From positions 62,001 to 126,000 of the forward strand of contig NZ_JACHVC010000001.1 in the NCBI RefSeq assembly GCF_014230145.1: a stretch of 64,000 bases of DNA, written 5' to 3'. Below are positions 37,221 to 46,791 of the stretch, one piece after another. Within the stretch, counting starts at the first letter, position 1, and each line of letters starts with the position of its first letter. The notes beneath the pieces were generated by a model. The model ran no database searches and had not been told where the DNA came from. It was given only the letters and a program-made list of their open reading frames with translations. The stretch comes from Pelagicoccus albus. GTDB lineage: Bacteria > Verrucomicrobiota > Verrucomicrobiia > Opitutales > Opitutaceae. The position numbers were made by a program, and so were the translations under genes.

Positions 37221-38990
37221 ATGGAAGAATCAGATAAGTCCGAACTTGTGTTAACCGGTATCGCGGCCTCACCCGGCATCGCGCACGGTCACATCTATCT
37301 TCTGGCGGAGAGGGAAATCAAAGTCCCCAAGTATTCAGTAGCAGAGTCTGATTTGAAGGCCGAGGAGGATCGCTTGGACAATGCGATCGTCGAAACCCGC
37401 AAGCAGATCCAAAAGATCCAAGAGGAAATCTCTGGGTCGATAGGAGAGGAAGAAGCTCGGATTTTCGATGCTCACCTACTCGTTCTCGAAGATCAGGCCC
37501 TGATCGACGAGTCCATACGCGAAATGCACTCCCATGGCTGCAACATCGAGAACGCAGTCTTTCGGGTAGGCCAGCGTTATGTGGAAGCCTTTGACCAGAT
37601 CGATGACGAGTATCTGAGAGAGCGAGCCAGCGACATTCGTGATGTCATGCGCCGCTTGTTGAGCAATCTGACGGGTCAACAGCTAGAGCATCTCGGTCAG
37701 ATTGTTCAGAACCGCGTTCTGGTCGCGAGTGACGTGACTCCTTCCGATTCGGCTTCCATGGACCAGTCTAATTTGCTGGCGATTGTGACCGATGGAGGTA
37801 GCAAGACGAGCCACACGGTTATTGTTGCCCGATCGATGGGGATTCCCGCAGTAGTAGGGCTCGGCACCATAACTTCCAAGGTCCATTCGGATTCGGTGGT
37901 TTTGGTAGATGGCTACGACGGCAAAGTCATAATCAACCCTAGCGACTCTACCCTATTCCAATACGGCAAGCGCAAGGACGAGAAGCTTTCCTTCGAAAGG
38001 CGGATGATTGAGTTCGCCCGCGATACCACCTCCAGGACGCGGGACGGAGTTCGAATCGATCTGATGGCGAATATCGAGAGAGGCGAGGAAGCTTCCAAGG
38101 CTCTGGAGCTCGGCGCGGATGGAGTAGGGCTTTTCCGCTCGGAGTACCTCTTCATGAATGCCAACAAGCTGCCTAGCGAGGAGGAGCAGTTTACTGCCTA
38201 CAAGCGGGCCATCGAAGGTATGGAGGGACTTCCGGTGACGATCCGTACTTTGGATTTGGGCGGAGACAAGTTCGTTGAATCTTCCGAATTGCCTCTCTAT
38301 CGCGAGTCGAACCCATTCCTTGGATACAGGGCGATTCGCTTTTGCTTGGATCATGAGGCGCTTTTTCTCAGTCAGCTTAGAGCAATTCTGCGAGCTAGCG
38401 CCTTTGGCAAAGCTCGGATAATGTATCCAATGATCAGTGGCGCATTGGAGCTTAATCGAGCGAATGAAATGCTCGAAACCGCAAAGAGTCACTTGAGAGA
38501 AGGTGGTATCGCTTTCGATGAGGGGATTCAGGCGGGCGCCATGATTGAGATACCAAGTGCTGCCGTAGCGGCGGATACGCTTATCTCAGGATCTTCATTC
38601 TTCAGCGTAGGTACCAACGACCTGATCCAATACCTTTTAGCGGTGGATCGTCTGAATGATCGAGTTGCCCACCTCTACGAGCCAACTCATCCGGCGGTAG
38701 TCAGGACTCTTAATTCCATCGTTTCGGCCGCAAAGGCAGGAAATATTGGGGTAAGTATATGTGGGGAAGTCGCTGGCGATCCGGTAATGGTTCCGCTTCT
38801 GGTGGGGCTGGGTGTGGAAAGCCTCAGCATGTCAGCTACCTTGATTCCGAACGTGAAGTTCGTCATCCAAAACATGGATTTGGCCGAGGCTCAGGATATT
38901 GCCAAGATGGCTCTCGAGACGACGGATGGTTCCATCATTTTGGAGCGGCTCTTAGATTTCTACACCTCTCGAATGGATCAGCTTTATTGA
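37221..38990 (+). CDS. ptsI: PtsI, phosphoenolpyruvate-protein phosphotransferase (Enzyme I)
   Basis: 589 residues from ATG 37221. It takes phosphate from PEP to His198 (GGSKTSHTVIVARS) and passes it to HPr. PEP-binding motifs include DGVGLFRSEYLFM, RIMYPMISG, GTNDLIQYLLAVDR and VSICGEVAGDP. No HPr or EIIA gene is adjacent, so its partners lie elsewhere or it serves a regulatory PTS. The 100-base upstream gap may hold a promoter. Its stop overlaps the convergent gene at 38984 by seven bases. Confidence 0.96.
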   Translation: MEESDKSELVLTGIAASPGIAHGHIYLLAEREIKVPKYSVAESDLKAEEDRLDNAIVETRKQIQKIQEEISGSIGEEEARIFDAHLLVLEDQALIDESIREMHSHGCNIENAVFRVGQRYVEAFDQIDDEYLRERASDIRDVMRRLLSNLTGQQLEHLGQIVQNRVLVASDVTPSDSASMDQSNLLAIVTDGGSKTSHTVIVARSMGIPAVVGLGTITSKVHSDSVVLVDGYDGKVIINPSDSTLFQYGKRKDEKLSFERRMIEFARDTTSRTRDGVRIDLMANIERGEEASKALELGADGVGLFRSEYLFMNANKLPSEEEQFTAYKRAIEGMEGLPVTIRTLDLGGDKFVESSELPLYRESNPFLGYRAIRFCLDHEALFLSQLRAILRASAFGKARIMYPMISGALELNRANEMLETAKSHLREGGIAFDEGIQAGAMIEIPSAAVAADTLISGSSFFSVGTNDLIQYLLAVDRLNDRVAHLYEPTHPAVVRTLNSIVSAAKAGNIGVSICGEVAGDPVMVPLLVGLGVESLSMSATLIPNVKFVIQNMDLAEAQDIAKMALETTDGSIILERLLDFYTSRMDQLY

Positions 38991-39928
38991 GCTGGCCGTA
39001 TTCCGCTGGCCAATACGGTTTCGAATTGAGGCTCTTCCTCTTCTTTCGAAATGGTGGTAACTTCCACTTTGTCGAAGCCAGCCTCCTTTAACCAGGCATG
39101 GAGTTTGTTTTCCGAAAAGCCTAGCCATCGGTCCGCATACAGTTCGTGCGCCTTTTCGAAATTATGCTCCTTCAGGTCTAGGATTACGAGTCGCCCTCCC
39201 GGCTTGAGCAGGCGGAAGGCTTCTCGGATCGCTTTCTCTGGATGGGACGCGTGGTGCAATGCTTGGCTTAGCAAGGCGAGGTGGACGCATTCGTCTTCGA
39301 GGGGCGTGCTTTCTATATCGCCGAGAATGTATTCGAGATTCTCTAGCTTATTGCGTTTAGCCAGCTCTGTACCCACTTCCACCATACGGGTGGAACTATC
39401 CACGCAATAGACGTGCTCCGCTCTTCGAGCGAGCAATTGAGAGATAAGACCCTCTCCGGCCCCGAGGTCGACAACACGGATGTGAGGAACAAGGTAGAGA
39501 AGGAAATGGCCGATGCCTTCCCAAGATCGTCCAGGGCAATAGTTCTTTCCGAGGCGGCCTGCGATAAGGTTGAAATACTCCTCCGCTTGTTGGCGACGCC
39601 TCGCGATTACGTGATTCAGGTTTTCAAGGTCTTCTTGAAGTTCCGGAGATTCAGCCGCTGCGACGAGAGCCGCTTGCATAAGCGCTAGCTCATTCTTGGG
39701 GATTTCTGGGTTCAAAGAGTAGAATGACTTTTTGCCCTCGCGACGATCGGCGACCAAATTGGATTGTCGCAAGACGGCGAGCTGGGAGGAAATGCGGGAT
39801 TGAGCCATGCCGAGGGCGTCCTGCAATTCCGCGACGGATAGTTCGTCTTGAGAAATGAGATTCAAGATGCGAAGGCGAGTCGGGTCAGCGAGCGTCTTTA
39901 ATGTATCCCAGGCAGGCTTCATGTTCAT
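38984..39928 (-). CDS. ArsR-family regulator fused to class I SAM methyltransferase
   Basis: 314 residues from ATG 39928 (a longer reading to 39991 is not preferred). Residues 1-90 are an ArsR winged helix (LADPTRLRILNLISQDELSVAEL, SRISSQLAVLRQSNLV); residues 150-310 are a methyltransferase with the SAM motif VVDLGAGEGLISQLLA and VYCVDSSTRMVEV. Such fusions occur widely; proposed links are to methionine/SAM metabolism or arsenic, but no such genes are adjacent. A metal-binding Cys pair typical of ArsR is absent. Confidence 0.88.
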   Translation of the reverse strand: MNMKPAWDTLKTLADPTRLRILNLISQDELSVAELQDALGMAQSRISSQLAVLRQSNLVADRREGKKSFYSLNPEIPKNELALMQAALVAAAESPELQEDLENLNHVIARRRQQAEEYFNLIAGRLGKNYCPGRSWEGIGHFLLYLVPHIRVVDLGAGEGLISQLLARRAEHVYCVDSSTRMVEVGTELAKRNKLENLEYILGDIESTPLEDECVHLALLSQALHHASHPEKAIREAFRLLKPGGRLVILDLKEHNFEKAHELYADRWLGFSENKLHAWLKEAGFDKVEVTTISKEEEEPQFETVLASGIRPAQ

Positions 39929-39991
39929 AAATTGGAATCGCTTATCTCTGAGGTGGGCAAAGCAATTCCATCCAACGCCGACTTCAGACAC

Positions 39992-40021
39992 AAAAAAACG
40001 CCACTCGCTTGGAGTGGCGTT
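39992..40021 (-). terminator. Intrinsic terminator of the leftward greA gene
   Basis: AACGCCACTC / GAGTGGCGTT is a perfect ten-base-pair stem with a five-base loop, followed on the minus strand by a run of seven T. It lies 28 bases past the greA stop. Confidence 0.85.
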
Positions 40022-40049
40022 CTTGAAAAGCCGTTTTTCTGAACGATTC

Positions 40050-41903
40050 CTACTTCTTGTCGATGTAGCGTTCGATGTTGGTGATGGTAAGCTTGTTTTC
40101 GGTGGATCCGACCGTGACGGATACTTGGTCGCCGATTCGCTTGCCCAGCATGCTCTTGCCCAGTGGAGTCTGGTAAGAGATGATGTAGTTGTCTGGATCG
40201 CCGTCCCAAGCTCCGAGAAGGGTGTAGGTAACTTCCGTTCCGTCCGCGTCGTCTTTCAGCGTAACGACATTTCCGATACCAACGGTTTCGGTAGTTGCGG
40301 AAGTGAAGTCTGTGATCTGCGCTCTCTTGATGTCGGCTTCCAAAAGGTTGCGGCGAGACATGAGAATCTGCTGGTCTTGCTTCGCCATCTTGTACTCGGA
40401 ATTTTCCTTGAGGTCGCCCAGTTCGCGGGCTTCCGCGATGGCTTGGGAGTTCTCTGGAATTTTCTTGGTGACGATGTCGTCGAATTCCGCAACTGCCTTT
40501 TCGTAGCTCTCCTTGGAAACCATGAGGCCTTGGCTCTCTTGTGTTTCGTCGCTTTCGAGCAAGGACTGAACACTTGGGAAGAGCTTGATGAAACGAGCGA
40601 GTAGGGACTTCTTGGTCAGTTCCTCGAAACCTTGGTTGAGCAGAAGGTTGTTAGCCAAGTCGCGAGCGGTTTCCGCGTCGGCTTCAGCGAGCAGGTCGGG
40701 GATGAGCTCCTTGTCCTCGCTGAGGATATCGGCGAGAGGGATGCGCTTGGAGGTCGAAGATTGCAGCGCTTCGTAGTCGATCGCGAAGAAGATCGAGTTG
40801 AGAAGGCGTGGCTGAATCATGTCTTGAATCAGTTCCGAGTACTTTTTGGAGCTACGGTTCTTAACGATCCAAAGCAAAACAGGTTCCTTGAGGTTCTGTT
40901 CAGTCTGCCAGCGTGTGAACGTCTCTTTGATTTCCTCGGCGAAGCCGTTTTCGACGAGGAAGTTTACGCTGTCGGTAGTGAACTTGCCGGAACTGTTCTT
41001 TAGAAGAGAGAAACAGATTTCTTTCCAGTCGGCTGGATGCGAAGCCTTGATTGCCTTGAGTGCGCGTCCTTGGGAGTTGGTTGGAAGCTCGTCGATGAGC
41101 TGGTCCAAGCCGTCGATGTCGGAAAGGATCTGAACGACGGATGGCTCAAAGGTTTCTACGTCGATTTCTAGCAGACGAGCCACGTCGTTACGGATCCAAG
41201 CTCCCTTTAGCTTTTCGGCAGAGGTGAGCTGGTTGGATTCGCGAACCGCTGTCGCCAATGTATGAAGGATGAGTCCAAGTGCGTCGCGGTGTTCTTCCAG
41301 CTTTTCACCAACCGTATCAAGCAAGGTTTCGGCGATCGCAACGCGGCGTTTTGCCGACTGAGTGGCATTGTAGTCCTCGATGAGCTCTTCTTCCAGAGTA
41401 ACTGGCTCGTCGCGGAGCAGGTACATGCCTGTTTTGCGGGCAGGAACAGAGATACGAGGGTCTTTCGCCAAGAGCTTCTTGGTCGCGGTCCACCACTTCT
41501 TGTACTTGATTGGCCCAATGACGCGGGCGAGCACGCTTTCGATTTCCGCGGTGCTGGCGGCCGAGTTCGGATACTGCTTCAACAGCTCTACAATTAGCTC
41601 TGCTGGCTCATTTGCGATCAATGCTTCGACTGATGCGGGGTCGAGCTCCTTGCGGACTAGAAGGTGGTCGGGGAGGAGAACTTGCATCGTGTTCACGCAG
41701 AATCCCGGATCCATGCGGTGACCTTCTTTTCCCTCGAAATCGATGATCAGCTTATTTTCTGGCTCGTCGTAGTCTTTGATTTGACCGAATCCCCAGCTTT
41801 GGTGAATGCAGTAGTTGCCCGGCTGCATTGCCTCCAGTTTTGCCTTGGCTGCCTTCAGCTCCGGCTTTCTCGAAATGATTTCCAATACGGCTTCTTCGTT
41901 CAT
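40050..41903 (-). CDS. greA: Long GreA-type transcription elongation factor with N-terminal extension
   Basis: 617 residues, against ~158 for ordinary GreA. The C-terminal 157 residues (461-617) are a complete GreA: coiled coil with the acidic tip in AEARELGDLKENSEY (Asp and Glu conserved) and the FKBP-like end (TPLGKSMLGKRIGDQVSV). GreA rescues backtracked RNA polymerase. The extension starts with a small strand-rich unit (CIHQSWGFGQIKDYDEPENK, then KEGHRMDPGF) that looks like a CarD/Tudor-type domain, followed by ~380 helical residues. Chlamydial GreA is similarly extended. A terminator follows. Confidence 0.9.
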   Translation of the reverse strand: MNEEAVLEIISRKPELKAAKAKLEAMQPGNYCIHQSWGFGQIKDYDEPENKLIIDFEGKEGHRMDPGFCVNTMQVLLPDHLLVRKELDPASVEALIANEPAELIVELLKQYPNSAASTAEIESVLARVIGPIKYKKWWTATKKLLAKDPRISVPARKTGMYLLRDEPVTLEEELIEDYNATQSAKRRVAIAETLLDTVGEKLEEHRDALGLILHTLATAVRESNQLTSAEKLKGAWIRNDVARLLEIDVETFEPSVVQILSDIDGLDQLIDELPTNSQGRALKAIKASHPADWKEICFSLLKNSSGKFTTDSVNFLVENGFAEEIKETFTRWQTEQNLKEPVLLWIVKNRSSKKYSELIQDMIQPRLLNSIFFAIDYEALQSSTSKRIPLADILSEDKELIPDLLAEADAETARDLANNLLLNQGFEELTKKSLLARFIKLFPSVQSLLESDETQESQGLMVSKESYEKAVAEFDDIVTKKIPENSQAIAEARELGDLKENSEYKMAKQDQQILMSRRNLLEADIKRAQITDFTSATTETVGIGNVVTLKDDADGTEVTYTLLGAWDGDPDNYIISYQTPLGKSMLGKRIGDQVSVTVGSTENKLTITNIERYIDKK

Positions 41904-41995
41904 CGTCGTGTAAAGAGACTAAAGAATTAAGTCAGGAGCCTTTTTATGGAGTTGTCAATGAGACAGGCAGATCATCAATAAGTCGCTTCCTGACT

Positions 41996-43255
41996 ATGAG
42001 TGATAATTCTTGGAGTAAAGCAGTGGATTTGGTGGCATTTTTCCTCCGGAAGCCTGCCCGTATGAGCCATCTACTGGAACGCATCCCAGAAAATTGGGCC
42101 CCAGGCAAGCGGAGGGCCTGCCAGTCTCTGCTTTTCGGAACGGTTCGACACGTAGCTTTGTTGGAGAAGGCTCTCGACGAATTTATCAGGCGGCGTCCTA
42201 AGCCCCAGCTTTGGGCAGCTTTGCTGGTTTCCTCTCGAGAGCTGATGGAGCAGCCCGAGCGTTCTCCCAAAATTGTGCACAATGCGGTTCGGGAGATCGG
42301 GAAACGGTTCAGCAAGGCAGAAAAGGGCTTGGCGAACGCAGTCCTCCGCAAAGTTGTCGCTCGGATTCCGGAGCTCCTGGATGAGCCCCTTTCTGCACCT
42401 GCCGATTTGTGCTGGAGGTACAGCCATCCTCGTTGGCTGGTTGATCGGTGGCTTGAGCAGTTTGGTTGGGAAGAGACGGTCGCCTTTTTACAGTGGAACC
42501 AGGAAGAGTCCGCTGTTTTCGCTCGCTGGCAAAGGGACACGGAAGAGGTGACGGCTTTGTCTCCCTGCCCGAATGTAGAAGGTTTCTTCAAGCTAGACCC
42601 GGGGGCATGGGCTGAAATTTCTCCTTTTGTGGAAGCAGGTCGACTCTATGTGCAAAATCCGGCGGCGAGCTTAGCTCCAAAAAGCTTGGCAAAGGCCGCC
42701 CCAATCGGACGTTGGTTAGACCTATGCGCCGCACCGGGAGGGAAGGGGCTGTTACTCGAGCAATTGAGCGGACCCGATCTGGCCGAAATTATCTCGGTCG
42801 ATTTGCCGGGACCTCGATTCGAGAGGATGGAGTCAAACTTTCACCGTTATGGAGCAAAGAAAATCCGTGCTTTGCCAGCTGATGTTTTGAAGCTTGAAAG
42901 TGAAAAGCTCGGTCTGTTCGAAGGGGTGCTGCTGGATGCTCCCTGCAGTAACTCCGGGGTTTTGCAGCATAAGATAGATGCCCGCTGGAGACAGTCCCCA
43001 GATGGCCTCGAGGATCTGCTTGCTTTGCAGGCTGAACTTTTAGATGCGGCTTCCGGATTTGTCGCAGAAGGAGGAGCTCTGGTTTACAGCACCTGTAGCG
43101 TGGATAGCTCAGAAAATGATGGCATCATTGACGGCTTTCTAGCCAAAGAAAAAGGCAAGCTCTTCGAACTTGAGACGTCGGAAGTCAGCTTGCCTTGGAA
43201 GCAGGGCCGTGATGGGGCCGGTATCTTTGTTTTGAGAAAAAAGGCGGGAGCCTAA
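41996..43255 (+). CDS. RsmB-type 16S rRNA (cytosine-C5) methyltransferase
   Basis: 419 residues. An N-terminal helical NusB-like domain (to about residue 140) precedes an NOL1/NOP2/Sun methyltransferase domain: SAM site [11 protein letters not shown], the first Cys in [10 protein letters not shown], and the nucleophilic Cys in [12 protein letters not shown]. It methylates a cytosine of 16S rRNA (m5C967 in E. coli); the exact target is inferred. Its stop codon overlaps the convergent chemoreceptor stop by four bases. Confidence 0.92.
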   Translation: MSDNSWSKAVDLVAFFLRKPARMSHLLERIPENWAPGKRRACQSLLFGTVRHVALLEKALDEFIRRRPKPQLWAALLVSSRELMEQPERSPKIVHNAVREIGKRFSKAEKGLANAVLRKVVARIPELLDEPLSAPADLCWRYSHPRWLVDRWLEQFGWEETVAFLQWNQEESAVFARWQRDTEEVTALSPCPNVEGFFKLDPGAWAEISPFVEAGRLYVQNPAASLAPKSLAKAAPIGRWLDLCAAPGGKGLLLEQLSGPDLAEIISVDLPGPRFERMESNFHRYGAKKIRALPADVLKLESEKLGLFEGVLLDAPCSNSGVLQHKIDARWRQSPDGLEDLLALQAELLDAASGFVAEGGALVYSTCSVDSSENDGIIDGFLAKEKGKLFELETSEVSLPWKQGRDGAGIFVLRKKAGA

Positions 43256-44838
43256 TTCCAAAGCTCGTCGAAACTTTCGGTTCTTGAGTTTGAAGCCAAG
43301 GTGGTGGGGGAGGCTTCTCGCTTTGGCAAAGGGCTTGGCTCTGGCGGGACTTTCGGCGCCGAATTGGAGTTGTCGGTATTGCTAGCACCGTTTCCAGCCA
43401 AGTGTAGGAGTTCTTTTACGACCTCGTCCAATTTACCGGACTGCTCTTGTAGCTCTATGCTGGAGCTCGCCGTTTCGTTGGCGAAACGCTTGTTGTTTTC
43501 GGTACTAGCAGTGAGCTCGTTGATCGAGTGGTTCATGCTTTGAATGTTCTCGGCTTGCTTGTCGGTTTCGTCCGCGATTTCGCGAATGTGACTGCTAGCG
43601 GATTGCATCATACCGGAAACCTCGTCGAAAGATTCGCATGTTTGGCGTACGATTGCAGTGCCCTTGGCAATGTTATCGGCCGACTTTTCGATCAAAGCGG
43701 AGCTGTTGCTGGCAGCGTCTGCAGATCGGATAGCCAAGTTTCGTACCTCATCGGCAACGATGGCAAAGCCTGCTCCCGCTTCTCCTGCTCGGGCCGCTTC
43801 TACTGCAGCATTCAAGGCGAGTAGGTTGGTCTGGAAGGCGATTTCGTTGATGGTCTGGATGATCTTTTGCGTTTCGAATCCAGAATCGGAAATTTGCTGC
43901 ATGGACTTGTCCAGATCTAGGATCGTGTTGCGAGTGTCTTCGAACTTATCAAAGCACTCTGTCGTAATACTGTCGGCCGATCGGGTGTTATCTGCAGTTG
44001 TCTGCGTTCTGTGGGCCTGCTCGTTCATCGCCGTCTTGGTGGAGGACAGAATTTCGGCTTCCGCTGCGCTGGCGCTGGAAGACCTTTCGGCGGAGTGCAC
44101 CAGTTCGTTGGCGGTTTGGGCGACGCGTTTAGCGCTGCCAGTCAAAGACCGAAGCGAGTGGGCGAGAACTTTGTTGGTCGTTTGCGAAGCAAGCAGGGCG
44201 AAGACCATTATCACCAAGGCCAAGGCTGCGTTCACCATGCTGAAGAGAGATATGTTAGACGAGAGGCTTTGGAAGCTCTTGGTGGTTGTGGCGACCGAGT
44301 CGTTATAGGTCTGCGCGACGGCGGTTTCGCCTAGGGCAACGCTAGCTCGAAGTGCTTGGTTGAGCTTGGGGATATCCTGATCCCAAAGCTCGATGGCCTC
44401 GAAGAACATATCGTCCTTTAAGAGGGACCGAATTTCCTCCGTTTTGTCCGCGTAGGCGTTGAAAGACTTCCGAATTTCTTCCACGTCCCGAAGGATTTCA
44501 GCATCGGAGCTGAGGCTAGCAAGTGTGTCTATGGAATTGAGAGCTTCAGCGCTCAGCGAGAGAGCTTCCTTTTCCTTGGCCTCCTTTATCTCGTCGCTTT
44601 GCCCGAAGATGTATCCAAGGTTCGCGATCTCGAACTGCAGCGACGTTTGCTTCAGGTCGTTGAGCAGTTGCTGGCTTGGCACGCTCTCTCTTTGAAAGGA
44701 ATGCACGATTTCCCCACCCGATCGGGTGGATCTGAACATGTAAATTCCTTCGATGACAATGAGAGCGGTCAGCAAGGCCAAGGCCCCATTAATGAAGAGA
44801 AAGCAACTCTTTAGGTTGAGGTTCTTGATCGAGAACAT
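43252..44838 (-). CDS. Methyl-accepting chemotaxis protein 1
   Basis: 528 residues. Transmembrane helices at about 11-31 and 199-218 flank a ~165-residue helical periplasmic sensor of the four-helix-bundle type. The cytoplasmic part is a long coiled coil with the receptor hairpin tip [20 protein letters not shown] and [20 protein letters not shown]. The C-terminus is a Pro/Ser linker ending ESFDELWN. It lies 29 bases downstream of a small periplasmic binding protein gene, which itself follows a porin gene; together they may form one sensory unit. No other chemotaxis gene is adjacent. Confidence 0.92.
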   Translation of the reverse strand: MFSIKNLNLKSCFLFINGALALLTALIVIEGIYMFRSTRSGGEIVHSFQRESVPSQQLLNDLKQTSLQFEIANLGYIFGQSDEIKEAKEKEALSLSAEALNSIDTLASLSSDAEILRDVEEIRKSFNAYADKTEEIRSLLKDDMFFEAIELWDQDIPKLNQALRASVALGETAVAQTYNDSVATTTKSFQSLSSNISLFSMVNAALALVIMVFALLASQTTNKVLAHSLRSLTGSAKRVAQTANELVHSAERSSSASAAEAEILSSTKTAMNEQAHRTQTTADNTRSADSITTECFDKFEDTRNTILDLDKSMQQISDSGFETQKIIQTINEIAFQTNLLALNAAVEAARAGEAGAGFAIVADEVRNLAIRSADAASNSSALIEKSADNIAKGTAIVRQTCESFDEVSGMMQSASSHIREIADETDKQAENIQSMNHSINELTASTENNKRFANETASSSIELQEQSGKLDEVVKELLHLAGNGASNTDNSNSAPKVPPEPSPLPKREASPTTLASNSRTESFDELWN

Positions 44839-44867
44839 GGATGAATGGGAATTGCGATGGAGGACGA

Positions 44868-45278
44868 TTAATTGACCTGTTTTACCCCGCTGAGGTCGGA
44901 ACCGTCAGAAGTTAGGCCGATGGCTCCTTTGTTCGCTTTTACGAATGCGACAAGTGCGGCCGGGTCTGAGAAGTTCTTTGGCATGGTGCCGCGTCCACTG
45001 AAGGCAAGTCTCTGCCAGTGGCTTTTGAAACGTGAATCGTTCATTTTGGCGAACGACTCCAAAGCGTTGTTGGAGTCGGAATTGTCTTTCAGCACCGCGA
45101 TGACGACTTCGGCTCCATTCTCCCAGAATTTACGTTTGCCGACCAAGACGGAGGCAAGTGTGTCGGTGTCGATGGAGTCCGAGTTTTCGGAATTGACGAT
45201 TACGGATGGAGAGGAGAACGCGAAGCTTGTCGCGCTCAGGGCCAAGAGGAGGGAAGATAGTGTCTTTTTCATTTTCAA
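44868..45278 (-). CDS. Short PstS-like periplasmic binding protein
   Basis: 136 residues with a signal peptide ([22 protein letters not shown]). The mature ~115 residues follow one lobe of a PstS-like phosphate-binding fold: [34 protein letters not shown], then [11 protein letters not shown] and the late [10 protein letters not shown]. Full PstS is ~330 residues, so this is a half-size family often annotated as phosphate ABC substrate-binding. It has no ABC permease nearby but sits between a porin gene (30 bases upstream) and a chemoreceptor, suggesting a ligand-presenting role. Confidence 0.8.
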   Translation of the reverse strand: MKMKKTLSSLLLALSATSFAFSSPSVIVNSENSDSIDTDTLASVLVGKRKFWENGAEVVIAVLKDNSDSNNALESFAKMNDSRFKSHWQRLAFSGRGTMPKNFSDPAALVAFVKANKGAIGLTSDGSDLSGVKQVN

Positions 45279-45308
45279 CTTTGTTCCGAGAGTTCGGTTT
45301 CTTAAGCC

Positions 45309-46502
45309 CTAGAAGAAGAAGGTGCTCTTCAGGGCGAATAGGGTCCAATTCTCGTCAGTAGGGCTGGGGTTTTGCCCGAACTGGTTGAACAGTCGGTTTT
45401 GTCCGCTCAGGAGGTGGAACTCACCCTTTACGGTCCAAAAGTCGGTTGCGTCGTAGCGAAGCGAAAATTGCAGGTCCTCTTGATAGTCGAGGGCCGTTTC
45501 GGTGCTGTCATTGTTGCTGAGGAATTCCGAGTAGATGACGCTGCCCTCAAATCGGTCGAGGAAACGTCTCGCAGCTCCCAGGTACCAGGAATGGCCAGTA
45601 TTGGCTACTGGCGCCCATCCCATTGGGTTTCCGGCCACGGTTTGCTGCTCCAGCCCATTGGTCGCCAAGACGTTGTATTCGCCGGTAAAAGTCCAGTTTT
45701 CCCAATAATATTCACCTGAGAACCGCCACTCGGAAGCCTCTGTGAGGTTTGATACTACGATGGGAATTCCGTAAAGTGGATGATTTCCAGAGGTGTCGAT
45801 ATCGATCCCTTTCAGAATGGAGTAGGCGGCTCCGGTGCGGAGTCCAGCCACAGGAGTGTTCCACCAAAGTTGGATTCCCGATAGCGTGTCGGCGTCGATG
45901 GTATCAATCTTACCATTTAGGAGTGAACGCGCTGTGATGGTGTGAGCGTAACCAGCGATTCCGCCGTCGATTTCCAGGCTCGAAGCTCCGTGGTAAGCGG
46001 TGTAGTCCAAACTCTGAAATGTGCCGAAGGAGAGGTTACCGGAGATGGAGATCCCATCTGCTGAAGCAGAAAAGTCGCGATAACGCTGGTCGTACATACC
46101 CATCGGCAAAAGGATTGAGGTACGGGCGATGTCGATGTCTTGAATGTCGTTGTACAAGCCTTGCGGTCTTTTCACACGTCCCAGACGCAGGTTGAAGGCG
46201 GGAGACTGGCTGTATTCGACAAACAGGTAGTCGATGATGGGATCAAAGTTGCCGTAAGGACCGAGCTCGAAGGTAAAGAGCTGTCCACGCAGCGTGGTGC
46301 GTTCGATGGGGGACCAGCTAGCGTTCACGCCCAACTCGACGAAGTCGAAGTCTCCGTCCTCCGAGTCGACGAGGTAATTGTTGGCCGAGGATTGAAGGTA
46401 GCCGTTGCTGAAGAACCCTCCATAGGAGATGTCTCCTGCCGCGAAACTGTTTACTGCCAAAGCCGCTCCGGCGGCAATTGAGATGACTGTCTTTCGATTC
46501 AT
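45309..46502 (-). CDS. Outer-membrane porin-like beta-barrel
   Basis: 397 residues. Signal peptide MNRKTVISIAAGAALAVNSFAA, then alternating strands with aromatic girdles typical of 16-stranded porins (FVELGVNASWSPIERTTLRGQ, YLFVEYSQSPAFNLRLGRVK), ending in FFF as outer-membrane barrels often do. No substrate can be read from sequence. It is first in a three-gene leftward unit with a small PstS-like protein and a chemoreceptor. Confidence 0.85.
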   Translation of the reverse strand: MNRKTVISIAAGAALAVNSFAAGDISYGGFFSNGYLQSSANNYLVDSEDGDFDFVELGVNASWSPIERTTLRGQLFTFELGPYGNFDPIIDYLFVEYSQSPAFNLRLGRVKRPQGLYNDIQDIDIARTSILLPMGMYDQRYRDFSASADGISISGNLSFGTFQSLDYTAYHGASSLEIDGGIAGYAHTITARSLLNGKIDTIDADTLSGIQLWWNTPVAGLRTGAAYSILKGIDIDTSGNHPLYGIPIVVSNLTEASEWRFSGEYYWENWTFTGEYNVLATNGLEQQTVAGNPMGWAPVANTGHSWYLGAARRFLDRFEGSVIYSEFLSNNDSTETALDYQEDLQFSLRYDATDFWTVKGEFHLLSGQNRLFNQFGQNPSPTDENWTLFALKSTFFF

Positions 46503-46791
46503 TTTATCTAGGTCTGTAGAGAGGCCGCGAGTAGCTCGCTGACTCTAGGCTAGCCGTTTTCTTAGGTATTCGCCTTTCCTAGGTATCGACCCAGACTCCG
46601 GATTTTTAGGGGTTATGTCCTATTTGGGGCTATATGATTCCCGAATGGTTAGATTCGTTTCTTTTTTACGAGATGAATCCATTCACCCGTTAAATCTTTG
46701 GTTTTGGGGAAGGCCTTGATCCACCCACTAATCCCCGGATTTTCCTCGGCGAGGTATACAGTCTTCAACTGTAGTAGGGTATATCCCCTTT
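46503..46791. other. 289-base non-coding region between porin and MFS genes
   Basis: No convincing gene. It should hold the porin promoter (minus strand). TAGGTAT occurs twice 17 bases apart (46563 and 46580), a possible tandem binding site. An 81-residue reading frame overlapping the MFS gene is not credible. Confidence 0.4.
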
